Assembly (NCBI GenBank): GCA_947584535.1
Contig: CANPWO010000006.1
Span: forward strand, 1-47,010
DNA: 47,010 nucleotides
Source: an uncultured Clostridia bacterium
Lineage (GTDB): Bacteria > Bacillota > Clostridia > TANB77 > CAG-465
Direction of reading: 5' to 3'
Shown: piece by piece, positions 26,917-36,516 of the stretch
How positions within the stretch are numbered: position 1 is the first letter of the stretch
How the letters are laid out: the number at the start of each line of letters is the position of its first letter
Notes under the pieces: generated by a model
The model's database searches: none
What the model was told of the DNA's origin: nothing
What the model saw: the letters and a program-made list of their open reading frames with translations, nothing else
Made by a program: the position numbers and the translations under genes

Positions 26917-27900
26917 TTATTTTGCTTTAGGTTTAGTAATAATAAATGCACATGGAACATATCTTTCACCCATAATATCACTTGGATTATTAACTAGCTT
27001 ATTATTATATACCATTGTAGTAGATGCACCACCATCAAGGTTAAATGCGTTATATGCACCATATTGCAAGAATATATCTTGGACATTTTTTAGTGTTGCG
27101 CCTAAACTATTTGCTTGTCTACCATCAATAACAAGCATCAAAATTGTTCCATCTTTTTTTTGTCCAATAGCTGTTCTTGGTTGGATACCCCAACCACCAT
27201 CACCAGATCTAATAGTAGGTTGTCCATTTATTATAATAATTGGTCCAAATGATACGGCACTTTGTATATTTAATTGTTTCATTCTAGAATATGTCATAGA
27301 ATTTGATACAATCATTTTATTATCTTTGTCTATTCCAACTATACTGTATGAGCCATACGCATTTGTTGTTTTTAACTTTCCATCTTCAATTATTATTCCA
27401 CTTGGTTTACCACCAGTTCCTAACGCATCATCAGCAAATCCACCTGCATTTATTCCACCTATAGCATCGTTTGCTTCAATTATTTGAGATGTTGTAGAAC
27501 CAACTTTTCCAAGTCTTGGAGCAGTTGCAAGTTTAACACGAGAAGGGTCTTTTACTATTAATAGATAGCCTTTAAATGTTTTTGAACTTACATCCACAAG
27601 TTCTATTCCTTCTGTTGGATCTGCACTTGACTCAGTTGTATTTTCTATTTTTATATCATCAAGATTTTGATCAGCAAGTATTTCTTCAGGTCTATTTCGC
27701 TTTAATATTTCTTCTATTTGTTCATCACTTAAAAAGAAAGTTGCAAAATATTGATGACGCATTGTAGTCATAGATGTTGTTACTATCATATCTCTTATAT
27801 TTGTAAATGGTCCGTAATATATAAGTACTATACAAATAAGAGGTATATATATAATTTGAAATAATAAAAATCCTCCGAATATTTTTAAAAATTTTTTCAT
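26917..27900 (-). CDS. Phosphodiester glycosidase (NAGPA/DUF2233) family protein
   Basis: 327 residues with an N-terminal TM anchor. The family motifs INAGGF, GGKPSGIIIEDG, LVIDGRQANSLG and NLDGGASTTM are all present in order, so the domain spans about 120-325. Members act on phosphodiester-linked sugars in the envelope. Upstream gene is a class A PBP. Confidence 0.88.
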   Translation of the reverse strand: MKKFLKIFGGFLLFQIIYIPLICIVLIYYGPFTNIRDMIVTTSMTTMRHQYFATFFLSDEQIEEILKRNRPEEILADQNLDDIKIENTTESSADPTEGIELVDVSSKTFKGYLLIVKDPSRVKLATAPRLGKVGSTTSQIIEANDAIGGINAGGFADDALGTGGKPSGIIIEDGKLKTTNAYGSYSIVGIDKDNKMIVSNSMTYSRMKQLNIQSAVSFGPIIIINGQPTIRSGDGGWGIQPRTAIGQKKDGTILMLVIDGRQANSLGATLKNVQDIFLQYGAYNAFNLDGGASTTMVYNNKLVNNPSDIMGERYVPCAFIITKPKAK

Positions 27901-27990
27901 TTGATTTTTTCTCCCTTTATTAAAATTTTAAACAATATTATTTTATCAAATAAATATACTTTTTTCAACAAATATTTGTAAAATAATAAA

Positions 27991-28024
27991 AAAAGTAAAT
28001 TAAGACACTATATCTTAATTTACC
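27991..28024 (-). terminator. Terminator of the first class A PBP gene
   Basis: GTAAATTAAGA and TCTTAATTTAC arms followed on the minus strand by a long T-run. Confidence 0.8.
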
Positions 28025-28042
28025 TTTATTATTTAATTATTA

Positions 28043-30508
28043 CTATTGCCCAGTTGTATAAATGCTTATATTATCACCTGAGCCTGAACCAGGTGTTGTA
28101 TGAACATTACATGTTTCCTTTGGAACCATGTATTTATAATCAGCCGGTTTTGTAGGTGGCTCATAGTCTCTTGATATAAATGATTTCTCTGTTGTGTTTG
28201 GACAATATTCTGTTGCAAGTTTACCAGTTTCATTACATATTTTTACTTTTTTATGAACGTTACAAGTTTCAGTAGGTACTGTACCTTTAGCAAAAAAATC
28301 TGTATTAGTTCTATCTCCTCTAGGATCAGTTTTACAAGCATCTGTTGCTACAAGACCTGAATCTCTGCATACAGCAGCCTCTATAACTGAAGCTGGTTTT
28401 TCAAATTGTTTTGCAGTTTGGCCTTTAGAAATAGTTGATACAATACTATTAAATAGTAGTATTGATGTATATGGATAATTACCAAAGCTTCTATATCCTA
28501 TTTCTCTAGGTTTATCATATCCATTCCAACAAGCAACAGTATAATATGGAGTAAATCCACAGAACCATTGGTCAACATCTCCATTTGTATTACCTGTTTT
28601 TCCAGCTACGGCCATATTTCCAGCTTTAATATATCCTGCTGCAGTACCTGTTTTTACAACTGATTCTAAACAACTTGTAAGCATATATGAAGTAGAATCT
28701 TTCATAACGCGTTTTGCATCAGAATTTGCTACAAGAATTTCTTTTCCATTTCTATCTACAACTTTAGTATATAATTTTGGTTCAATATATAATCCACCAT
28801 TTGCTATTGTTGCATATGCACTTGCAAGTTGTATTGGAGTAACACCTTTTGTAAGACCACCAAGTGCAAGAGACGCTGCACTTTCATCATTTTTTGATTT
28901 ATCTTGCTTTGCAGTAACTAAATCTTTTAGTCCGCAATTTCTAGCAAAATTAAGTGCATATGAAACATCTAATTTCATATTTGTTCTAACTGCAGGTAAA
29001 TTCATTGATCTTTGAATTGCATCCCTAACTGTTACATAACCATAAAAGGAATGATAATAGTTTTCTGGGTTATATGTTCCTTTTGGAAGTGGTGAATCAT
29101 CAACACCTGAACCTGGTCCAATCAGACCTTGTTCCATTGCTGGTCCATATGCTCCAAATGGTTTCATACATGAACCAGGTTGCCTATATGCTTGTGTAGC
29201 TCTATTAAATTGACGAGCTCCTGTTTTTTTGTCTGCTCCACCAATTAGGCCAAGTACATTACCATTTTTTTGGTCAATAACAACTGCTGCTGCTTGCATG
29301 AAGTCGCCATTTTTTTCTTTATAGAACCATTTGCTATTGTTAAATGTATCATCAATTGCTTTTTGAACTTTACTATCTTGTGGAGTATATATCTTTAAGC
29401 CTGCACTATATAATCTTTTAATTGCTTGAATTTCAGTTAATCCTAGTTCTTCCATTAAATCTTCTTTAACTTGTTCAAATACAGCATCAACATAATAAGT
29501 TTGAACATCACCACTTGCTGACTTTAATTCTGCTTTTTTAAATTCTAAATTATATGCTTTAGCTTCTTCATATTGTTCTTTAGTTATTTTACCTAATTTT
29601 AACATTTGGCTTAAAACTAAATCTTTTCTTTCAAGTAGTTTTTGTTTTGCTTCATCACTTTTATATGGATTAGTTGCCTCAGGAGTTTGTATCATTGCTG
29701 CAAGTGCCGCAGCCTCCGCTATATTAACATCTTTTATAGATTTTCCAAAATAATTTTCTGCTGCGACTTCAATTCCATATGCTCCATCACCTAAATATAT
29801 TGTATTTAGATAATAAGCAAGTATATCTTCCTTAGGAACTTTAGTTTCAAGTGTTATTGCTCTATACCATTCTCTAATTTTTCTAGTCCAACTTCTTTCT
29901 GTATCTTGCTTAGAGTTTTTTACTAATTGTTGTGTAATTGTACTTCCACCAAAGTTAGAATCTCCGCCATTAAATATATAAGTAAATATTGCACCCATTG
30001 TTCTTTTTATATCTACACCATTATGTGAAAAGAATCTTTCATCTTCTATTGATACAACAGCATCAATAACATGTTGTGGTAAGTCTTTATATTCAATAGT
30101 TACTCTATTTTCTGAATCATATAATTGTCCTATTTGGTTATTATCTTTATCATAAACAAATGAAGTTTCGTTATATGATATTATATCCTCTACGCTTATA
30201 CCGTCTGTTTTATCTATAACACCTGATATAACCCCAATAACAACACCTGCTCCAATTATAAACAAAGCAAGTAAGACAAATATACAAATTTTAAATATCT
30301 TCCAACCTTTTTTCTTCTTTTTATTCTTTGTTTGTTTATCTTTTTTAGTTGATTTTCCTTTTTTTGATACATTAGAATTATAAGGTGTACTATAACTATT
30401 TGTTGTTTTTGATACACTTGTACTTGCATTACTTTTTATTAAGCTTTTATCCACCTTCTTTAATGCTTTTGGAGTCAACTTATTTTTTGAATTATTGTTC
30501 TTTTCCAT
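28043..30508 (-). CDS. Class A penicillin-binding protein (PBP1A family)
   Basis: 821 residues: basic Lys/Ser/Asn-rich cytosolic tail, one TM helix (about 75-97), glycosyltransferase domain (EDERFFSHNGVD, GGSTITQQLVKN, ETKVPKEDILAYYLN) and transpeptidase domain with SCMK (catalytic Ser), SMN and KTGN. It polymerises and cross-links peptidoglycan. A Cys-rich C-terminal tail (CNVHKK, CNETGK, CPN, CNVH) follows. First of three PBP1A paralogues here. Confidence 0.95.
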   Translation of the reverse strand: MEKNNNSKNKLTPKALKKVDKSLIKSNASTSVSKTTNSYSTPYNSNVSKKGKSTKKDKQTKNKKKKKGWKIFKICIFVLLALFIIGAGVVIGVISGVIDKTDGISVEDIISYNETSFVYDKDNNQIGQLYDSENRVTIEYKDLPQHVIDAVVSIEDERFFSHNGVDIKRTMGAIFTYIFNGGDSNFGGSTITQQLVKNSKQDTERSWTRKIREWYRAITLETKVPKEDILAYYLNTIYLGDGAYGIEVAAENYFGKSIKDVNIAEAAALAAMIQTPEATNPYKSDEAKQKLLERKDLVLSQMLKLGKITKEQYEEAKAYNLEFKKAELKSASGDVQTYYVDAVFEQVKEDLMEELGLTEIQAIKRLYSAGLKIYTPQDSKVQKAIDDTFNNSKWFYKEKNGDFMQAAAVVIDQKNGNVLGLIGGADKKTGARQFNRATQAYRQPGSCMKPFGAYGPAMEQGLIGPGSGVDDSPLPKGTYNPENYYHSFYGYVTVRDAIQRSMNLPAVRTNMKLDVSYALNFARNCGLKDLVTAKQDKSKNDESAASLALGGLTKGVTPIQLASAYATIANGGLYIEPKLYTKVVDRNGKEILVANSDAKRVMKDSTSYMLTSCLESVVKTGTAAGYIKAGNMAVAGKTGNTNGDVDQWFCGFTPYYTVACWNGYDKPREIGYRSFGNYPYTSILLFNSIVSTISKGQTAKQFEKPASVIEAAVCRDSGLVATDACKTDPRGDRTNTDFFAKGTVPTETCNVHKKVKICNETGKLATEYCPNTTEKSFISRDYEPPTKPADYKYMVPKETCNVHTTPGSGSGDNISIYTTGQ

Positions 30509-30530
30509 TTATTTCACCTCTGTTAATATT

Positions 30531-30908
30531 TCATTTATCATAATTATTAAGAAATTGAAATATATCTCCTCGTATGCTAAAGCTAATTTTTATAGCTTTC
30601 ATTATTTCTTCCATAATTTTATCTGGTAAATGACCTACCTTTTTTACTATTCTTGCCTTGTCAATTGTCCTTATTTGCTCGATAAGTACAGTTGAATCTC
30701 TAGTAAGTCCAGAGTCACGACGAGAAATAGTAATATGAGTTGGAATATTATTTTTAGATTTAGTCGTTACAGGTGAAATAATTATAGTTGGACTATATTT
30801 ATTTCCCTTATCATTTTGAAGTACAACTACTGGTCTAATCCCATTTTGTTCACTTCCAATAACTGGTCCTAAATCTGCATATAAAACATCCCCACGTTTT
30901 ATAATCAA
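30531..30908 (-). CDS. MazF/PemK-type endoribonuclease (EndoA-like)
   Basis: 125 residues: RGDVLYADLGPVIGSEQNG, RPVVVLQND, and LIEQIRTIDKAR match Firmicutes EndoA closely. An mRNA-cleaving toxin. The start is TTG (30908), as in other members, with AAGGGATG upstream. No antitoxin gene is next to it; the upstream gene is a membrane protein. Either the antitoxin is elsewhere or the pairing is non-standard. Confidence 0.88.
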   Translation of the reverse strand: MIIKRGDVLYADLGPVIGSEQNGIRPVVVLQNDKGNKYSPTIIISPVTTKSKNNIPTHITISRRDSGLTRDSTVLIEQIRTIDKARIVKKVGHLPDKIMEEIMKAIKISFSIRGDIFQFLNNYDK

Positions 30909-30961
30909 AATACATCCCTTCTCTCATATTATACACTAAATAGCAAAAAATGCAAATATTT

Positions 30962-31708
30962 TTACTTAAAATTGTTATTTATATCAAAAAATGTATAATT
31001 TACATCAATATATGCTAAATCGTCCTTATTATATACTATATACTCTACAGGTTTTTGCTCGCTTTTTGAAATTAATAACTCAAGTTTTTTTACACCTATA
31101 CTATCGTTTAATATATCTAAGTAATCACTTAATTCTTCGATGTTATAATCATTAAATAAAATTCTATACATGATTTTATCAGAATATTCTTCTATTTGGA
31201 TTTTTACTTTATTTTCTATATTACTGTTTTTTGTTATATTACTTATATCATTATATAGAGAAATAAATGTCGCAATACTTATTAAATTAGTCTTTTTTAC
31301 TACATAGTTATTTAATACATATTCATTTAACTGTGTACTAGATTTTATATGCAAGCTGTTGTTAGTTATCTCATAATCAATTTCATCTCCAAGCTCATTA
31401 TGTGTTTTTATATAAAAATTTTCTACACCTAAATCATTTTTTTCGTATTTTTCTTCTATGCTATATTTATTTGTTGTTTTATTACTTATTACAGTTACAT
31501 TACTTTCGTATTTATATGCTTTTGCCATAAATATTTGTTCATATTTATTAGATATATCACTAAAATCACCTAATTTAATATTCTCTTTTGATATTAATAA
31601 ATATATAGTTGTAAATACAAGTATCGCAGCTACTGTTAATGCAGTAAGTATTATAATCCATAATCTTTTACTTTTATCTTTATTTACATTTAAAAATTTT
31701 ATATACAT
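30962..31708 (-). CDS. Unknown single-pass membrane protein
   Basis: 248 residues: N-terminal cytosolic segment, one TM helix (about 17-40) and a beta-rich extracytoplasmic domain with no recognised motif. AAGGAGT precedes the ATG. It lies just upstream of mazF and is too large and membrane-bound to be a MazE antitoxin. Confidence 0.6.
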   Translation of the reverse strand: MYIKFLNVNKDKSKRLWIIILTALTVAAILVFTTIYLLISKENIKLGDFSDISNKYEQIFMAKAYKYESNVTVISNKTTNKYSIEEKYEKNDLGVENFYIKTHNELGDEIDYEITNNSLHIKSSTQLNEYVLNNYVVKKTNLISIATFISLYNDISNITKNSNIENKVKIQIEEYSDKIMYRILFNDYNIEELSDYLDILNDSIGVKKLELLISKSEQKPVEYIVYNKDDLAYIDVNYTFFDINNNFK

Positions 31709-31765
31709 AAAAAGTTACTCCTTAAAATAATGCTCAAAGAAAGTATATGATAAAGTACAAATAAA

Positions 31766-31803
31766 AATACCATATATGTTTTTATAGCATATACGGTATT
31801 TTT
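31766..31803 (-). terminator. Terminator of the beta-CASP gene
   Basis: AAAATACC..TATATG and CATATA..GGTATTTT arms around a short loop, with T-run on the minus strand. Confidence 0.75.
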
Positions 31804-31805
31804 AT

Positions 31806-33422
31806 TCATTTTCTGTTTTTTACAGATAAAATGGCATTTTTAACTTCGTCAAGTTTTGCCTTAATTTCAACTAGTTCATCTGTTTCTATATTGTGTTTTA
31901 ATTCTGATTTTACTTTATTTGTCATTTCATCTACATCTTGCTTTAAGAAAGATAAAAGTTCAAGAATATCAAATCTTGTTGATTTATATACAGGTACAAG
32001 ATTTTCAAGCAATTCACCATCCATACTATATGTTTCTTCATAAGATGGAATAGTACATTGTATATTAAATTTTTCTTTTACTGTGTTTTTAAATGCTTGT
32101 TGTGCTGAATATTCACCATGCACTAAAAATATATTTTTTGGCTTTTTATCCATTTTTTCAATCCATGTAAGTAACCCGTTTTTATCTGCATGACCTGAAA
32201 ATGCATCAAGATATGTAATTTGTGCGTTAACTGCTATTTCTTCTCCAAATATTTTTACAAGTTTATCTCCATTTAATATCTTTTTTCCAAGTGTTCCTTC
32301 TGCTTGAAAGCCTACAAATAATACTGTACACTCTGGTCTATATAAATTATGTTTTAAATGATGTTTTATTCTACCTACTTCACACATACCACTAGCTGAT
32401 ATTATTATTTTTGGAGTATTATCTTCATTTAGCGCTTTTGATTCATCAGCAGTTGTGACAAAATGCAAGTTTTCAAATTCAAGTGGATTATCTCCTTTAA
32501 GTAAATACCTAAGTGCGTCATCATCATAATATTCTGGATTTTCCTCAAATATCTTAGTTGCATTTACTGCAAGTGGACTATCAACATATACAGGTATCTT
32601 TTTTAATTTATCACTTATTCCTTTTATTGAAGCAAATTTATTTATCTCATATAATATTTCTTGTGTTCTACCTACTGCAAATGAAGGTATTATTACATTT
32701 CCACCTCTATCTATTGTATCAAAAATAGTTTGTAAAAACTTACCTGATTGATCCTCTATCTCACCATGAACTCTATCTCCATATGTTGTCTCCATAACTA
32801 AATAATCGGCTTCTTTAATATATGTTGGATCATTTATAATTGGCATATTTAAGTTTCCTAAATCGCCACTAAATACTACTTTTTGTACTTTACCTTCTTC
32901 TTTTATTTCAAGTACCACTATACTTGAGCCTAGCATATGACCTGCATCATACAAAGTAAATTTTATATTTTCATCAATAATAATCTCTTGGTTATAATTT
33001 ATTGCTTTAAAAATCTCTAATGAGTCTATACCATCTTGTGCTGTATACATTGGATCTGTTGGAGTTTTACCAGCTCTTATTCTTTTCTTGTTTACCCACT
33101 CTATTTCTTTTTCTTGTATATGTCCACTATCAGCAAGCATTATACTACAAAGGTCTACAGTTGCTTTTGTTGCGTAAATTGGTCCTTTAAAACCTGCTTT
33201 GTATAGTTTCGGTATTCTTCCACTATGATCTATATGCGCATGTGTTAGTATAACAAAATCAATTTCATTTATATTAAAAGGGAAATCTTCATAATTTAAC
33301 ATTTGATCAGTTAATCTTCCCTGAAACATTCCACAATCTATTAAGAATTTCTTATTTCCTGCTTCTACCATATGACATGAGCCAGTTACAGTTTTAGCTG
33401 CTCCATAAAAAGTTATTTTCAT
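31806..33422 (-). CDS. Metallo-beta-lactamase/beta-CASP ribonuclease-like protein
   Basis: 538 residues of the CPSF/RNase J-like branch. The zinc site HAHIDHSGR, then GHMLGSS, GDLG, the beta-CASP cap and final ISASGM, HADKNGL and LVHGE motifs are present. Predicted RNA-processing nuclease. AGAGGAG precedes the ATG. Confidence 0.92.
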   Translation of the reverse strand: MKITFYGAAKTVTGSCHMVEAGNKKFLIDCGMFQGRLTDQMLNYEDFPFNINEIDFVILTHAHIDHSGRIPKLYKAGFKGPIYATKATVDLCSIMLADSGHIQEKEIEWVNKKRIRAGKTPTDPMYTAQDGIDSLEIFKAINYNQEIIIDENIKFTLYDAGHMLGSSIVVLEIKEEGKVQKVVFSGDLGNLNMPIINDPTYIKEADYLVMETTYGDRVHGEIEDQSGKFLQTIFDTIDRGGNVIIPSFAVGRTQEILYEINKFASIKGISDKLKKIPVYVDSPLAVNATKIFEENPEYYDDDALRYLLKGDNPLEFENLHFVTTADESKALNEDNTPKIIISASGMCEVGRIKHHLKHNLYRPECTVLFVGFQAEGTLGKKILNGDKLVKIFGEEIAVNAQITYLDAFSGHADKNGLLTWIEKMDKKPKNIFLVHGEYSAQQAFKNTVKEKFNIQCTIPSYEETYSMDGELLENLVPVYKSTRFDILELLSFLKQDVDEMTNKVKSELKHNIETDELVEIKAKLDEVKNAILSVKNRK

Positions 33423-33507
33423 ATTTTATCATTCTCCTCTTATATATATAAATTTTACATTAAATAGAAAAAATTTTCAAGTATTTATATTACTAAAGTA
33501 CAAATAA

Positions 33508-33548
33508 GTAAGAACATAAGCAAGAGGAAATTTGACTTATGTTCTTAC
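33508..33548. repeat. Perfect 13-base inverted repeat in an intergenic region
   Basis: GTAAGAACATAAG and CTTATGTTCTTAC around a 15-base loop. No T-run follows on either strand, so it is not an ordinary terminator. The rest of 33423-33657 is AT-rich and holds no gene I can support; a second inverted repeat (ATCCACTTTTTATA / TATAAAAAGTGGAT, about 33640-33678) overlaps the priA stop. Confidence 0.6.
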
Positions 33549-33657
33549 AATAAAAAGATATATAACTACAAAAATTACTTATGTAGAAATAATGCAGTAC
33601 ATGAAAAAATTAATGTACTTATTTTTATTATATCCACTTTTTATATTAAATATACTG

Positions 33658-35905
33658 TTAATTTATAAAAAGTGGATTTTTTACTATTGTCATATTAACT
33701 TTTTTATTTCTTTTTTTATTATATAAATTTAGTTTTTCATATATTTTCCTATAAAGCTCATTTGATGTCCTAGCTTTAAGTATAATATTAATTCTATATT
33801 TATTATTTATTTTTTGAATTAAAGGTGTTCTTGGTGTAAATACTTTGTATATATTACTATTTTCATTATTTAAAATGTTATACATATAGTTTGCTTCTTT
33901 TTTTACTAATGCTAAATCTTTTGAAGTAAATTCAAAAAGAAATAAATCTATATATGGTGGATATAACATATGTTTTCTAAACTTAATTTCTTCTTCAAAA
34001 AAACTTTCATAATCATTATTTACAACATTTTGTAAAATATAATTAGTTTTATTTGCAGTTTGAATTAATACTCTACCTTTTTTATATGCTCTTCCTGCCC
34101 TTCCTGCAACCTGTGATAAGTTTGAATATGCTTTTTCAGATGCCATATAATCATTTATTGATATCATTGAATCTGCTCCAATTACACCTACTAAACTTAC
34201 ATTTGGCATATCATGCCCCTTACTTATCATTTGTGTACCAATTAATATATCTGCTTTATTATTTCTAAAAGTATCAAGTATATTTTGATATGACTGTCTT
34301 GATACAGTGCTATCGGCATCCATTCTAAGTATATTTACATTTGGATAAATTTCTTTTAGTTCTTCTTCTATTTTTTGTGTGCCAACTGCACCACTTGATA
34401 AATTAGTGCTTAAACAATTTGGACATGAATGCACAGCTCTTTCTACATATGAACAATAATGGCATAGTAATAAATCGTTATTTTTATGATAAGTTAATGC
34501 TACATCACAATTTGGACACTTAAATATGTGAAAACAGTCTTTACAGGTTAGATATGAAGTATAGCCTCTTCTATTTAAAAATAGCATTGTTTGTTCTTTA
34601 TTTTCTATATTTTTTAATATTTCTTCTTTTAGTTTTGTTGTAATAATTGATGTATTACCATTTAATCTATCTTCTTTTATATCAACAAGTTCTACTTGTG
34701 GTAAAGTAGCATTACCTGGTCTTTTTTTTAATTTTATTAAATCAATTTTACCATTTTTTGCATTTTCAAATGTTGATATTTCAGGTGTTGCAGAGCCTAG
34801 CAATAACACTGCGTTATTTTCTTTACATATATATGCTGCTACTTCTTTTGTTGAATATTTAGGTGTACTTTGTGAGTAATAACTTGAATCATGTTCTTCG
34901 TCAATTATTACCAGTCCTAAATTATCTATTGGAGCAAAAATTGCAGATCTTGCACCAATTACTATATTAACCTTTCCTTCTTTTATTTTTTTATATTCTT
35001 CTTTTCTTTGTGATATTGTCATCTTACTATGAAGTAATGCGATTTTATCACCAAATCTTGATACAAACCTATTTACAGTTTGAAATGTAAGTGAGATTTC
35101 TGGTACTAATATTATAGCTGTTCTTCCTTGCTTTAATACATTTTCAAGTACTTGCAGATATACTTCTGTTTTTCCGTGAACCTGTTACACCAAATAACAA
35201 ACATTGTTTATATTTTTTATCAAAAATATAACTTGATATTTTATCTATTGCATTTTTTTGTTCATCAGTAGGTATTTGTTTTTTAGTTCTTGGTGCATTT
35301 TTATCTATCAATAAATCATTTTGAGGTGTAAATTTTTCTAAAATTATATAACCGTTTTTTTCAAGTGTTTTTAAAATTGCTCTTGATACTCCTAAGCCAC
35401 TTATTATATCTTTTTGTAAGACATAGTTATTATCACATAAAAATCTTAATATTTGTATTTGTTTAACACTTTTTATTACCTTATCTTCAATTTCTTGTTC
35501 AATTTGTTCTTTGGATTTAACTAGAATTACTTTTATTTCTTGTTTTGTATCTATACTTTTACTTTGATTTTTTGAAGTAGTTCCAGGTGGTAACATTAAT
35601 TTTAGTGCATCATATACATTGCAAAAATATATGTATGAAATATATTTTGCAAGTTTTAATCTACTTTCATTTATATATGAATATCCATCTAAAACAGCCT
35701 TAATGTCTTTTAAAGTATATTCTTTTTTAATATTACTATCATTTTCAAGTTTTACAATTATTCCTTCGCTAGTGTTACTTTTACCAAAACTTACTTCTAC
35801 TCTTTTTCCAACTTCTACTTCATTTTCTAATTCTTTTGGTACATTATAATCATATACTTTATTTAGTGACTTTGCTGTTGTATTTATTAATATTTTTGCT
35901 ATCAT
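33658..35905 (-). CDS. priA: Primosomal helicase PriA, joined by +1 shift at CGG
   Basis: About 748 residues. PriA reloads the replisome at stalled forks. The N-terminal DNA-binding part runs from MIAKILINTTAKSLNKVYDY (GAGG upstream) to FGVTGS, where the zero frame continues RKNRSISAST and stops at 35144. Skipping base 35176 (the C of CGG, + 35174-35176) gives GVTGSGKTEVYLQ, the intact Walker A, and continues through DEEHD, paired CxxC zinc motifs (CKDC, CPNCD, CHYC, CPNC), GTQM and QVAGRAGR to 33658. Shift context TCA-C-GGA. The break falls on the catalytic Gly, so the zero-frame product would be inactive. Confidence 0.9.
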
Positions 35906-36055
35906 ATTTTTAACCTCATCTATATTATACAAAACATTAGTTCTTAAGTCAATAATTATATATAGAGAAAAAACACAAAAAATATTTTTTTATCTTTTGT
36001 GATTTCTTAATTAATTTATGGTTTATATTGAATTTAATTATAAATTAAAATAATA

Positions 36056-36118
36056 TAGTGTATAATAAAAATAGAAGTTAGTATAATATATAGTATAATA
36101 CTGCTATATTATACACTA
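36056..36118. repeat. Long inverted repeat in the priA-pgm intergenic region
   Basis: TAGTGTATAATA and TATTATACACTA, 12-base perfect arms 39 bases apart, with further AT-rich palindromic TAGTATAATA steps inside. Could be a folded RNA or remnant element; no coding capacity seen. A compact hairpin (AATTATCCAGA-TG-TCTGGATAATT) lies at 36162-36185. Confidence 0.5.
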
Positions 36119-36195
36119 AAAATTACCTTAAATTTTTTTTAAATTTTTAACTCAATTTTTGAATTATCCAGATGTCTGGATAATTTATATAAACT

Positions 36196-36363
36196 TTATT
36201 TTTTATTTTTTTCTTCATTTATAACCTTTTCCACTTGTGCAATTAATTCTTCTTTATCTGGCATATAGTATGTATAATTTGATGCAAACAAATTATTGTT
36301 AATTCCACCTAGACTATATTCAGCAACCACATTATCTTTTTTTGCACATAATATTATCCCTCC
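36196..36363 (-). pseudogene. Remnant of a DUF1016/YhcG-type nuclease gene
   Basis: About 55 residues read on the minus strand: GGIILCAKKDNVVAEYSLGG, then LFASNYTYYMPDKEEL, matching the end of the DUF1016 (YhcG) PDDEXK nuclease family. A stop lies two codons upstream and there is no start, so only the 3' end survives. Part of a 610-base region (35906-36516) with no intact gene. Confidence 0.65.
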
Positions 36364-36438
36364 TTTTTAATTAAAAAATGATTTAAATAATTTATGAATA
36401 AAGTATAACATAGTTTATATATATTTTCAATATGGGAT

Positions 36439-36471
36439 AAAAAAATGGCATCATTTACGATACCATTTTTT
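36439..36471 (-). terminator. Terminator of the phosphomannomutase gene
   Basis: AAAAAAATGG and CCATTTTTT arms with a partly paired centre, followed by T-run on the minus strand. Confidence 0.75.
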
Positions 36472-36516
36472 CTATTTTATTGCTGTTATTTTATATTAAA
36501 TTTAGTTAAATAATAA

